From: Dryas octopetala
Lineage: Eukaryota; Streptophyta; Magnoliopsida; Rosales; Rosaceae
NCBI GenBank assembly: GCA_963921425.1
Contig: OY992838.1
Coordinates: 12,400,001 to 12,464,000, forward strand
Direction of reading: 5' to 3'
DNA length: 64,000 nt
Shown: in pieces, positions 44,509-57,200 of the stretch
Layout of the letters: each line of letters opens with the position of its first letter
How positions within the stretch are numbered: the stretch's first letter is position 1
Notes under the pieces: model-generated
The model's input: the letters and a program-made list of their open reading frames with translations, nothing else
Databases searched by the model: none
Told to the model about the DNA's origin: nothing
Made by a program: the position numbers and the translations under genes

Positions 44509-46095
44509 AAGGAGTAAAATTTCGGTTTTAAGGAAATTTTCGATGGAAATTTCGACGGAAATTTTTGAGGAAATTTCGATTAAAATTTTGATTTCGACAA
44601 AATTAGACAAAAACGACGGAAATTATTATCAAAATACGGAAATTTTGAATGAAATTTGACCATATGTTTATTTAACATATTATCTACTACATTAATAAAA
44701 AATATTAAAAAACTAAATTATATAGTAGGTTTCATGTGATATAAGGTGAATATAATGCGCGCTGAAGACAAATACTATTAAAAAAATGGGTCACTAATTA
44801 ATAATTATATAAATAACATCTCTAATTTATTTATATTACAATATTAAATTATGAATTAAATAAATATTCAATAGCACATAGAATTTCTAACATGTTCAAA
44901 ATTTCTGCTGTATTCAATATCATCATGTCCAGAGTAGGTGAATTGCGAAGAATAATTACCCCAAGATACATCTCCAGCATAACTTTTCATATAATTTCCA
45001 ACATGTCAACCATATAAATCAAGAGGTGGTATTTGTGGTGGGATTTGCCCATAGTCATACTCATTTGAAGAGCTACTGTCAGACTCACCTAAGTAAAAGG
45101 GTGAGGCAACCCAAATTTAAACCCAAAATCATATTAAACATTTAAACCTTCCCCAAATATACACAATCACAATAAGTATTTAGATACCTATCTATTTCTA
45201 AATATACAGAAATTACAATCACAGTCAATAACTATTTCCAAATTCCAAAATAAGTATTAAAAAAATTTCAGACCCCAAAAAAAAAAAAAAACTATTTCCA
45301 AATTTAAACAATTAAACCCAAATATATTTGGGTACGGTTTAAGACTTTAAACAATTAAACCTAAACAATTAAACAATTAAACCTAAATTTGAACAATTAA
45401 ACAATTAAACACTTGAATCAAATCAATCAAGTAATCAACCAGAAAAAAGAAAACATAATAATATTAGATATTTTTTAATATATTATAAATAAATATTAGA
45501 TTATTTTTTAATATATTATAAATAAACATTAGATACTTAGATAGTGGAATGGAAAGTATCGAATTATTTATTGCCTACTAGTCTACTACTGCCTACAGGC
45601 TACAACCCACTCATCTCTATGACTCTATCCAAAGAAAAATAATTTATTGTTTGCTGTGTAAATTTGGAAGAAGTGTAAACTCACAACTCCACAACACAAG
45701 GCCGTATTTGACAGATTTGGGTATTTGGGTACAAGGTTGAAGATACCTGCTAGGTGCGTTGTGCGCGCAGGGGAAGGAGGCAGGGGGTCACGCTGTCACG
45801 TAGTCACGTCATTACGCCGGAGGCAGCCGGGTGCGCACAGGGGGAGAAGACATAGAGAAGTTGCGGAGAGAGAGAGAGATCTGAGAGATGAAATGGAAAT
45901 GGGGCTGAGACTTCTAAGATCTAAGTTAGTCACCACCCAAATTTCGATGAAATTTTACAAAAACACACTGTGGGGGATTCGAAATTTCGACCGAAATTTT
46001 AGCGAAATTTTCAAAATTTTGCCGAAATATTAACTAAAATTAATGGATATGTTATAAAATTTTGGAATCCCAAAAAAACGAAAATTTCACTCCTT
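44509..46095. mobile_element. AAATTTCG-family non-autonomous element, copy A
   Basis: The left end AAGGAGTAAAATTTCGG and the right end (minus strand) AAGGAGTGAAATTTTCG are inverted repeats. Both ends carry many AAATTTCG/CGAAATTT motifs. The first 270 bp and last 180 bp match the element at 60498-61808, but the interiors differ. Flanking 9-mers (TTTATATGC and TCTATGTGA) agree at only 6 of 9 positions. An interior minus-strand stretch (about 45120-44880) reads like a degraded coding fragment (DSSSSNEYDYGQIPPQIPPL). Confidence 0.65.
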
Positions 46096-46666
46096 TCTAT
46101 GTGATTTTTTGCCACCACAGTTTGACATTAGCAATGTGACAAGAAAAAAACCAATGCGCGTCAAGCCAATAAAAAGTGGGCCGATAAATTGTAGCGTTTG
46201 GGCCTATTTTCAAAATTTGGACTAACAAAAGTTTGATCAACTTTAGATACTAAATCACAATATTTTTCATTTTAACTATCAAATTTAATGTTATTTAAGA
46301 TTAATTAGGCACCAATTTTTCAGCTATCATTTCAATTTAGTTACCAACTTTCAGTTTGGATTTGTGACCTAATCTAAAAAGTTTTGATCAATGATAATGC
46401 CTAAATAAAAAAAAAAAAAATTAGTCTGTTACTATTTTGTTGAAAAATTATTGTAAATTGGTATTTAATTTTAACTTTCTAACCCAAAGAAAAAAAAAAA
46501 AAGCAGAAATATGATTTATGTGGGGCCTGTTGGTAAAGCTCTGGAGCATTGACAGAATGACAAGTGAGGAAAGGAACCGCAGTAGTGAGTAGCACCACCA
46601 CTTTCCCTTTGGACCCTTTCTCTGTTTAAAACCCAAAATTTCCCGATTGCAATCTCCAACCCAATC
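46096..46666. promoter_or_regulatory. Upstream region of the RABD1-type gene
   Basis: Intergenic AT-rich DNA, then a short probable 5' UTR before the ATG at 46667. No specific promoter element can be asserted. Confidence 0.35.
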
Positions 46667-47160
46667 ATGGGCACCGAATAGTAAGCAACCTATTTCCTTC
46701 CTCCCAAACACCCCCTTTCTCTCCTCTCATTTTTCCCTCCATTTTTCTTTCCATTTCCCTCACGTGCCTAAATTATCTTACCTGTATTTCTATTTTTACG
46801 GTAAATTGTTTGTTTTCTGTTTGGCTTTTTTTATAGCGATTATTTGTTCAAGCTTTTGCTTATTGGGGACTCTTCCGTGGGAAAGTCGTGCTTGCTTCTC
46901 AGATTCGCTGTGAGTTGGCTTTCTTTGACTTTTTTTTTTCTCTCTCTCTTGTAATAATCTCTGCGCTAGTTTCTTTATTCATTTTTGGATAATAGTGATA
47001 AAAAGTGAGTGAAATAAATTTTAGGGTTTTGAGGTTGATTATTTTGTAATTAGTACTCAAATTAATACTTTTTTTTTGGGTCTTTTTTTTTGCTCAGGAT
47101 GATTCCTATGTTGACAGCTATATTAGCACCATTGGAGTTGATTTTGTGAGTAGATTTTGC

Positions 47161-47193
<33 letters not shown>

Positions 47194-50100
47194 CATGTAT
47201 GTGTGTGTAACTGTGTATGCTTTTGCTATTTATGGCTTATTTGCTAGTAAATGGTGTCAATTTTCAGAAAATCAGAACTGTGGAGCTGGATGGGAAGACA
47301 GTCAAGCTGCAGATTGTGAGTAGGAGTTACCTTATATCCAAATTAAGGGTCTTTTTCCCTATCAAAAGAAAGTACTTGTTGGGGACCAAGTTGTTTTGCA
47401 TGTGTGTGTGGATAAAATCAAAATTATTGTCTATTTGGTTGTCTAATTAATTGGCATTATTTGGTTTTGGTGGCTGTTTTGGATTTCTGGTCAAATTTAA
47501 TTAAGAAGCTTATGATGTGGGTCACTGCACATTGTTAGTTGTCTACTTGCATCCCTTTTCTTTAGTGTCTTTCTTGTTGAAAAATTTGAAGTTAACAACT
47601 GATCATTTTGTTTCTAGCAAGATTTAAACTGCAAATTGTATGTTTATGGCATGGGAGAATAGTTCTAAAACAGTTTACATCTAACTTTGTATCACGGAGT
47701 CTTACGTATGTCAGATATAAGTTATCAAAATTGAAAAGGGAAAATTATCGGAAATGTTATGTGCAATGCCCCTTGGAAAACTAAATGGGCTGTTCAATTT
47801 CTCTTGCTCACTGATTGGTCAGCATTCAGTTGGCAATTGACTTACTTTGCTTTTACTGTCATTCAGTGGGATACCGCTGGACAGGAACGATTCAGGACTA
47901 TAACAAGCAGTTACTATCGAGGAGCACATGGGATAATTGTAAGATTTCCTTTCTTGCCTTTTATTTTATTTTATTTTATTTTTTTGACGGGGATGGGTTT
48001 GGGGAAAATTAATTGTCACAATAGATCTCTAGCCCTGGTAAAATTATCATATCCCCTTAAATGGGTTATATGCACATGATTCTGTTGCTGGCTTGTGACT
48101 TACAAGTTGCTTGTTTCTTATGCAAATCATTCATGATGCTTCAGCTACAAATGTAACTACAGTTTTATTTATCATAAACTGTAAGAATTATCTGCATGGA
48201 ACACCACAGGTGACTATTTAAGTGTATTATCCATCATTATGCTCCAGTCCATGGACATCATTTGAATATTAATTAGACCTTGATTTGTCAACAGAAATTT
48301 TAATCTTTGAACTTGCTGAAATTAAGTGCTAGAATGGCTAAGAAAAAAATATTATTAGACTGAAATAATATAAACAGTAAATGATTTATGTATATGAATG
48401 ATTATCTATTCGGATTTTTATGCCAATTTCATTGTTGTTATGTTTATGGAATACAATTGCGAATTATTGGTGAGTGAGTGGGACACATCCATATTTTCTT
48501 GCTGTATGACCACATGGTTCTTGGTGAAAGAATGGTGAAAGAGCATCTTGTAAAGATCCTGCGGGTTCAGTAAGTTTCTGTTGATGAATCAAACTTGCAT
48601 GATCAGGTTACCTGAAAAATGTTACAATTGTTGATGCAGATTATTGATATATCTCTGTATTTATTTTCTTTTTTCTTCTTTAAATCAAAGAGCAAAACAT
48701 CATCTTAACTATCTTTCTTCTTATCAAAAAAATCTTACCTATCTTTCTTTCCTTTCTATGTGAAAGTCAGTCGTAGATGAAAGTGACTTCTTTTGAAGCT
48801 ATTCTACAACATTAACTATGCGTCATTTTTGGATCTTACCACCATTGGAAACAACAGTATCTTATATTGATAAGAAAGATGAAGCGGTAGTTTCTCATAA
48901 TAATGTATGTGTGATTTCAGTCTTTCATGTGAATCAAAGAGTCTTAACTGTATTGGAATTTGGAACTGCAACAGATTGTCTATGATGTTACTGAGATGGA
49001 GAGCTTCAATAATGTCAAGCAGTGGCTGAATGAGATTGACAGATATGCAAATGACAGTGTGTGCAAGCTTCTAGTTGGAAATAAATGTGATTTAGTTGAG
49101 AACAAGGTTGTTGACACACAAACGGGGAAGGTATGGATTGTTGTTTAATTGCACAAACATTTGTCAATAAAATTAAAAAAATTCTGAATTGTTTTGTTTT
49201 TTTAATTGCTGATTTTGTTCAGCACACACTTTTTGGGCAATTAATGTGCTCACTCTCCTAATGCAACAAACCTGTTCGATAAAACTGTCATTGATGTTGT
49301 TGCATAAAACTGTTCCATATAGTACCTTTATATATATTTATATGCATGCACCACTATGAATCCATACCGCATACTCAGTGAGTATTTGTCGCATTCTTTG
49401 CTTGCTTTCCCAACTGTAATTTCCCACTTTAACATGTTCCAGTTTTCACTTTGATTGACAGCTGTGTAGTCAAGGATCTTTATGTGAAATTAAAATGAAT
49501 GAAGAAGGAAGGAATAAAACTCATGCATGCAGTGCCACTTTATAAATACCAATAAATAAGGAGCAGGCTTCAATCTGGTCATGACCTTTACTACATTTAT
49601 GTTACCTCTTAGGATATGTTTCAGTCTTATACCCGTTCTGTTTCCAGACCATGGAGTCTTTCTATCTTTCCCATCCTCTTGGCCAAACAATTGACAATCC
49701 ATTCTTTCTCAATCCTAGAACTGTCAAAAGTCCAAATATGCCGGGCAGTGCGCGGGTGCAGGTCGTACCTATTTTGTATTGTGATTAGTTTTGGATGGTT
49801 ACCATCCCTGATCCCAAGTGCCCCTTAATATTTAGCAAGACCATTGAAGTAAAAGTAATTGGTGAGAGTTGAAAGACTTAGTAGTCCTGTTGTTTAGACA
49901 ACATCTTTGCATCGGAAATCTTTTAGGAGTAACTTGAGTGTACATTGAACTAGTTTGTATATGAATGATCTTATTTATTTTATAATTATGTGTTTATTAG
50001 GTTCATTTTAGACCTCGGAAAAGATGAAACAGAAAATATGGGAATGGCAGACAGTCAGATTAAAGAAGTTTCCATGTTTTCGTTATGTTTGTTACATATG

Positions 50101-50817
50101 ACAATGGTTTACATAGCAAACCTTCTTTGGTACAAAGATGTGTGCTTGCAAGTGCCAAAATGAAATTCTAGTAAATTTAAAAAGTATATCAGAGTGATTT
50201 TATTTTATTTTAATTTAAAGCGATTAGTAATTGATTGTTGGGGTTTAACCTTTTTTTCCTTTGCCTAAATGAACTGTAGGCTTTTGCTGATGAGCTTGGG
50301 ATCCCTTTCCTCGAGACAAGTGCTAAAGACTCAATCAATGTTGAGCAGGCTTTCTTAACCATGGCTGCTGAGATAAAGAAAAAGTAAAACCACTAAACAA
50401 CTCTTTCATGCTATGATCTCTTGCCTGACAATTTGTTGTTATAAATTTCCTTGCCAGAATAATAGTTTCCAAGCATGATAAGAAAATATCTGGGTTAAAT
50501 TATGTTGCCTATTTCTTCTTTCTATCACCAACTACCCTAAAAGAAAAGGAGTTTGATATTTCAATTTTTGTTTGGTTTATCATGGACATTTGAGTTGATA
50601 GGGAGTGAAGGTGTAACTACCCATTTATCTCAATGGTTTTGCTAGATTGTGGTTATTTTTATGGACGGATACTATATTTGTGATTTTACTTGCTGCTAAT
50701 CTATTAAATTTTAAAATTATTTGCAGAATGGGCAACCAACCAACCGCTAACAAGTCGAGTGGAGCTGTTCAAATGAAGGGGCAGCCGATTCAGCAGAATA
50801 GCAATTGTTGTGGTTAG
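46667..50817 (+). CDS. RABD1: RABD1-type Ras-related small GTPase
   Basis: Exons are 46667-46680 (14 nt, MGTEY), 46837-46909, 47098-47145, 47268-47315, 47867-47938, 48975-49130, 50280-50383 and 50727-50817, all GT-AG and in phase, giving 201 aa. The GTP-binding motifs are complete: GDSSVGKS (15-22), effector STIGVDFKIRT (around Thr40), WDTAGQE (62-68), NKCD (121-124) and ETSAK (149-153). The C-terminus [10 protein letters not shown] carries the double cysteine for geranylgeranylation. The RabF motifs ([18 protein letters not shown]) and the tail KGQPIQQN place it with plant RABD1 (Rab1/Ypt1 class), which acts in ER-to-Golgi traffic. The very short first exon is easy to miss in gene prediction. 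The gene appears intact. Confidence 0.95.
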
Positions 50818-51294
50818 CCATTCCTACTGTCAAATCTGTTACAAAGTTGTAAGACAGTGAAACTGCGTTGACTGTATTATCATGTGGATCTTTCAGAAAC
50901 TGTAAAATATTGCCTGCTTGAATCCTCCTCTTTGGAAAAACTGGAATTATGACAGTTACCTAATTTAAAATGTAATCAGGCCTGTTGCTTACCCTACATT
51001 ATTTTCTCCCTCTTGTTCAAGGGAACATGGTAGAAATCTATATTAACTGAAATTATTAGCTGAACTTATGTATTTGGTAACAAGTGGCATTGTGAAGTGG
51101 GATTGTGAAAATGGTAACAAATACATTTGTTACCAAATGCAAGTCTTGTAGGATTGTGAAAATTGGTAGATTGCTCTACAAAAACAATATTAAGAGGATT
51201 ATTAGCGTAAAAAAAGAACGAAATAAAATTAAAAGTACATGGGATGGACATATATCTATCCCAGTTTGCACGTTCTGCCTGCATAGTTTTTGGT
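50818..51294. other. 3' flank of the RAB gene
   Basis: A likely 3' UTR, then AT-rich DNA with a short inverted repeat near 51065-51140 (TGTATTTGGTAACAA and TTTGTTACCAAATGCA). No gene is seen. Confidence 0.4.
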
Positions 51295-51608
51295 AAGTTA
51301 TAGGCTTAATTATGTTTTTACCATTTATAGTTTCAGACATTCAGTTGATTTTCACTTTATTACTTAGATATTTATTTATCTCATTTTACTACTTACAACT
51401 ATTTTTATGACCCACTTTACCTTTTTCTGTCAATTCCGTCATGCAAGTTATAAAAATTTGCTGATGTAGTAGGGGCATTTTTGTCAATAATATTAACAGA
51501 TTAGCTGACGAAATAGATAGAAAAAAGTAAAGTAGGATATGAGGAATAACCGTAGGTGGTAAAATGAGAAATAAATATCTGAGTGGTAAAAACACAATTA
51601 GAATGTGA
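51295..51608. mobile_element. Fold-back MITE (about 310 bp)
   Basis: Arms of about 100 bp are inverted: TAATTATGTTTTTACCA ... TTTATTTATCTCATTTTACT at the left, and AGTAAAGTAGGATATGAGG ... TGGTAAAAACACAATTA at the right. There is no coding content. A target duplication was not identified. Confidence 0.65.
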
Positions 51609-51727
51609 TAGAAAAAATTTAAACTATGGAAATTAAAGCAGAAAATGATCCAAACTACACGGAGAAATCAGAAATGAATGTAAATTCAATCACCATACAC
51701 ATAATGCATACAAGAAGGGAATAAAAC

Positions 51728-51878
51728 AAGGGAAATTTCATTAATTTTTTAAAACAACAATATCTTTTCTAGCCCTTCCCTTCCTTCTCATTTTTATCTT
51801 TTATAGCTCTTTGGTCCATTTTGGACAAAAATGCCCTTCTTTCTCTCACCCACATCAACATTCTCTTCTTCTTTAATG

Positions 51879-51951
<73 letters not shown>

Positions 51952-52534
51952 TTTACTAGGTTTGTTAGCCAAACACAGCTTTGCAAATCCTCTTGTTCCA
52001 GAGACAAGCACATGGTGGTGGGTTTGGAGGGTTGTTGTCATTCATGAAGGTGTACTTGGGAGGGCATGGCAATGACTTCGTCGCAAAAGTCAATACCAGC
52101 CTCAATTGCACATCCAAATTTTTTTAATTATCAGACTTTATATGGTCTACGTAAAAATAAGGGAAGATTGTTGTTCCGATCTGAATTTAACAAACTCCGA
52201 TCTGGATATGTTGTTCTATAAAATTTCGACATGATTTTGTTGATTCAAATCTGAAATTTGATCGTCGACAAATGATGGCTCGACACATTGGTGCTATAGC
52301 CACTTTAGATGGTGCTGCAGGCCAATTCATCATATTCATCATTTTCTACCTTTTTTTTACATTTTTTTAAATTAATTTTTTGGTCGATAAGAGTGTCGAC
52401 ATGTCGATCATGTGTCGACTAAAGGGGTGTTTTTGTCCGAAAGTGGCCAAAGAGTCATAAAAGATAAAAATGGAAGGGAAGGGTTAAAAAATATATTGTT
52501 GTATTAAAAAATGCTATTTAATGAAATTTCCCTT
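51728..52534. mobile_element. Element with about 60-bp terminal inverted repeats (807 bp)
   Basis: The left end AAGGGAAATTTCATTAATTT ... CAACAATAT ... AGCCCTTCCC is matched in inverse by GGGAAGGGTT ... ATATTGTTGT ... AATGAAATTTCCCTT at the right. The interior holds a long CT run (51886-51948). No transposase and no clear target duplication are seen. It may be a long-TIR Mutator-type derivative. Confidence 0.65.
51886..51948. repeat. (CT)n microsatellite
   Basis: An uninterrupted CT run of about 62 bp inside the inverted-repeat element. Confidence 0.92.
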
Positions 52535-52854
52535 TTGCAAATGCGGACGTCCTTATTAGAGAAGGATGGTATATATATTCTTATTCCTTTCTAAAATTTG
52601 AAGATCTTATGTATACAATTTACATCTACTTGATGAAGCTTTATATCATTTCACATGGTCCACTGTAGTCACACGTTTGAATCGAATCATGGTGAAAGCA
52701 CCTAGCTTGCTTGCAACCAACCTTTAATAATTTGTAGGTGGGAAACGTACCTATCATATATGATGGAGTTTGTGACCAATCTCTGCCTATAAATAGGGTA
52801 ACAAGGCTGGTTGATTGTAGACAAACTGAAAACATTATTTATGTCCAAGAGTCT
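52535..52854. promoter_or_regulatory. Promoter region of the plus-strand MIR169 locus
   Basis: A TATA-like CTATAAATAGGGTAACAAGG lies at about 52788-52808, some 70 bp before the hairpin. The other MIR169 locus has the related CTATAAATAAGATAACAAGG at the corresponding place, which supports Pol II promoters conserved since duplication. Confidence 0.55.
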
Positions 52855-53025
52855 TGCATGAAGAGATAGAAGAGTATATGTGAGCCGGGGATGACTTGCC
52901 CGAGTTAATGTGTTGCCATGGGAAGCTATATGCATGCATGCCCTAATTAATGGGCTAATTCCCACTTGGTATTTACATATCTTCTGGGAAGCCATCCTTG
53001 GCTCACCTTTGCTCTTTTTTCTCTC
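52855..53025 (+). ncRNA. MIR169: MIR169 precursor hairpin (plus strand)
   Basis: The 5' arm carries TGAGCCGGGGATGACTTGCC (52881-52900). The 3' arm carries GGGAAGCCATCCTTGGCTCA (about 52986-53005), which pairs with it with two G-U wobbles and a few mismatches. Plant miR169 normally reads TGAGCCAAGGATGACTTGCC. Here the AA at positions 7-8 is GG in the mature arm, while the star arm still reads as the complement of AA. miR169 directs cleavage of NF-YA transcription-factor mRNAs. The loop is about 80 nt with a TGCATGCATG core. Flanks resemble the minus-strand locus at 61940-62060. Confidence 0.82.
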
Positions 53026-54109
53026 ATGTCAGATTCTCAAGGACCAAACTCAAGGACCATATATGCAAAGCTAGGAGCTCCTGGATTCAATATATATGGG
53101 TTTTGAGAGAAGAAATAAGAGGAATAACTGAATAAGTTATATCATATTATTTTATTTTGTAAATATATATTAAGGCCGGTGCTATCGGCATGTTATCTTA
53201 GCTTCCGACACTACTTCAAAGTTCAATCTGTGAGTGTAGAAAAATTATAAAATATTAGTTTTGAAGTGTATGAAACTAAGTGAGGATTGCTTATAATATT
53301 ATCCATTAGTAAATAACATATTTTGTTCCTATATATAATTTAGTGCATGTGTTTCGTTTAGTTAGCGCAAATAAATAAGTAGTACTGTTTTTCTTTTGTC
53401 TTACCATATATTGTCCTGCCTATATTTTCATAAGTATAATTGTTGCATGCAGTTGCAGGACTTTTCCCTTTATATATATATATATAACAAGTAATTAATT
53501 CTCTGTCTGATCACACTATTATTCTGGTTTTAGCTTGGATCTGTACATTTTTTGCAATGGATAACTGTTGCAGACCAGTTCCTTACCTTTCAAGCTTAAA
53601 TCACTAGCAGAAAAAACTAATAAAAAAGGATTACAGGTTTAATATATGCAAAAGTATATTATATGTGTTAAGTTTAATTTCATGAGGAGTTGCGTTTATC
53701 AATAATATTTGAGACCTGATACTGAGACGTTCCTCTAACTGTTAACTTTAGATTTGCAGTAAAAGATGAATTTTAACATATATATGGTGGCCATGCACCT
53801 TAATTTAAAGACAGCAAAGGTTTGAGGGTGAGGATGATGGCATACCATATTTATTATCCTAAAGGTGATAGATCAAAAACATTTAAATATAGATACAAAG
53901 CTAAATATCAAAATGAAACAAAGTAGGGCCAATGTTCTTCAACAAAGTTTGTAACTCTGTGTAACTTCAACATTTTCCTATTAGAAATCCATCACTCTCG
54001 ATCAATATGTTTCAATATGTTCCAATATTTTATCTTCTTAAAGTTTCTGTAAACAAAGGACCAAAATCCTCCAACTGTTATGTTCCAAAGATCCAAGAGG
54101 CGCCGCATA
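53026..54109. other. AT-rich spacer
   Basis: No gene or structured repeat is supported, apart from a TA run near 53474-53487. Confidence 0.4.
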
Positions 54110-54262
54110 TCATGCAGCATGTCCCCAAATGTGTTTCAAAGTTGCAGAAATATTGACCACTTTTTCTGTATATGGCTTCAAGCCAACATGTACTTTATCC
54201 AGATGAGGCTTTGTCAGCATTGCAACCTGATTTATGATTGACCCGGTATATTCCTTAGCTCC

Positions 54263-57200
54263 CTGTCACAACACAGAAATGCATTAGAAGGATCCAACCA
54301 GCTGATCTTATAAATTTTATTAGTGCTGATATAGAGTTCTTCGATGAATGGTAGACACACTACAAGAAAAACAAGCAAAGGCAACCAATTTTTTTTGGTA
54401 GGCATAGAGGCAACTGCCACTTTTGTTAGTTTGTAATGTCCCTTGCCACACTGCAGTCACCATATATCATGTTGGAGGTTGGTGTTGGGGTGGCAAGGGA
54501 GCTAAGTCCACCCACATGTAAGCATGGTGGAAGCTTCTGCCAAAACCTGCAGTGTCAGTCTGACAGGTCCGGTCCTCACCAATGCTGCATTTAGTAGGTT
54601 TCACTTGTTCACCATCTCTATTGGGGTTGCTAAATTGGTGGAGGATTGATATTATTAATTAATGTCATGCCATGGTTTTTTCCTTTCACCATTAGATGTA
54701 AGGTTGCTGTATTGGTGTTAGAATTGATATCATTAAACAATGTCTCCATGAATGTTGGTGACTAATTAATTAGAATTCAAAATACATTTTCCCACCAAAC
54801 ATATCCTGCAGTGGGATTAAAAAAAGTGAAGGATGAAAAGGAAGAGAGAAGAAAAGTGCAAATGAAGAAGGAGGTCTCGCACTTTCAAGCTACTGGAGGT
54901 TCGGTCTTATCTCATGAGGTCTGGTCCTCAATCTTCTTCTCAGCTTCTAGAGGTCCGGTCCTCTCTCATGAGGTTTGGTCCTCAAGTCTTCTTTTTGATC
55001 TTCTTGTCCTACATCGCAACCAAGCAAAACCACAAAGTATAAACTCACAAGAAAAAGGAACATAAGTTGAAAATGAATTTTGTTTGGTCAAAGTTGAACA
55101 TAAGCAAAACCATATTTTGGAGTTATAAACATGCCATCATCGAAATTATAATTAATAGAAGTGAAAACATACTTTTCACTACAACAAACTCAAATACGCT
55201 TGCAAAATGAAAAATATAATGAACTTTGATAGCACTGAAAAAATGCCTCATGCCTACTGAGAGGCAATAGAGAAACTATTATGCCATTCATGTTGAAAAA
55301 GAAAAAGAAAGACTAGTTAAGGGGAACTCATGCTAGTATTCAAGTCACATATGAGGTTCAGACATATACTTTCCCCATATGCATGTTTGAACCCCATCTG
55401 TGACTCATTCCCCTGTTCACCTGTGAACTTGAAGGCAATACCATTTAATGGGCTAGAGTAACCCATTTGTACAAATGGGCTAAACTTCTTTATAAATACA
55501 TGTATTAGGCTTTTCACCACAAAATGAAATGCAAGAAAAATGCAGAGTAAATAAAAGTATAGAGGCATTAGCATACCATGGTTTTGTTTTAGTTTTCTCT
55601 ATTATCCCTTCATCATTCAGAAACAAAATGCCCACATATATCAGATGTAGCATCACCAATGCAACTTTTAAACCCAAGGCTCAAAAATCAACCTAGCTAC
55701 CGGACCCAATCTGCAAATTACATAATGATAGTATCGATTTTTGTCTACAAATTCCAGATTAGTAACTATTTATTTTCACTAATATAGGTTGATTTTTGTT
55801 TCCCTCAATACATGAGATAAAATAACATAGAAGGAAAAGATCATTACCTGACATGAGCATAAAACATCACCAGCAATAATTGAGCAATTATTCCAACCCA
55901 GCAGACCTAGTAGCTTTGTACATTAACTTCCTCATACGATTTTCCTGTGAAAATTTTCAGAAAGAAAGAGTTGCCAATTAAATTATGTGCCTCAACAAAA
56001 CCCCATCAAGTTTTACATACAATTCTCCATATGAAAATCTAACATATACATATATATAAATCAACACAAACGTACCAATTAAATCCCAGGAAAAAGAAAG
56101 AAAGCTAGAGAGAAAAAAATTACCCAATTAAAATTTAAATCCCAGGTAAAATTCAAATACATAACAAAGCTCAGTTAACCATTTTAAATTGAGAAAAAAA
56201 AAAACTAATAACCATATGAAAGAACAAAGAGAAACCATACCTACAATTAGCAGCTTTGTAAAGGATTTCCAATGATATTGGGATAATAATATGGAGACCC
56301 ATATGAAACTGAAGATGTAGACCAGCATATTATTCCTCAGAGATAAAAAAGGTGAGCGAAGTCTTCCCCTGAGACCTTGCATACCCAGCCACTGCAATAA
56401 TTCAACACCTAAAACCAATTAGATATGAAACCCCCAAAACCAATAATCATCAGAACTTGAAAATCAACCTAAAATCGAGCTCCAACAGCACCCAATCGAA
56501 CCCAAACTGCACCCAAGTCGAACCCTAACCACAATTTGCAAAAGAAGAGGAAAAATAATGAAAAGAAGAAAAAGAGGAAAGAAGAGGCAGAGAAGGAGTA
56601 GAATCAGAAGAGGCGTGGAAAAGAAGAAAAAAAAAATTACCTGCTGTGCAGCCTGTGCTCTCGGCAGCGCACGAAGGAAGAAGAAGAAGAAGATCAAAAT
56701 GGGGAGAAGAAGACAAAAGGAAAAACAGAAATGGGTGTAAGAGAGGGCTGAGGGAGCGGCAGAGGCAGTATCGTAGGAGGGAAAGCTATTTGAGAATGAA
56801 ATTATAGATCTGGGTTTTGAGCCGATCGGCACTTTCAGGCGTGACCATTGACACCCACCGATGCTGGATCCCGTTTGGGTTAGGGGTGGGAAGAAAGAGA
56901 TGCTGCCACAAGGGAACCCCAGTATCTTGGTTTAGCAAGTATGAGCAACCAGACAAAACATTGAACGCCCTTTTTTAGTCCCTAAATGAATGGACCCCCT
57001 TTTATTACTTTAAATTAATGGGCTGCCACTGTGTTATCAACTAATCAGAAGCAAAGGTTGGATATGAATTCACTGTTCATATCTGACATATTAATGTGGC
57101 CACTAATGTTAATTATTGGTGAACACCTTCCTTAGCAATTGGCACGCCCCCAACTTTAGTTGCCTTCATTGGAGGCCTTTGGCCAAAATTGTGGTAGTGA

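Noticed and set aside
51769..52075. Frames with long Arg-Glu or Ser-Leu runs
   Set aside because: Produced by the CT dinucleotide repeat at 51886-51948.
54358..54372. CACTACAAGAAAA sequence as the end of another CACTA element
   Set aside because: No inverted partner, subterminal repeats or 3-bp duplication were found.
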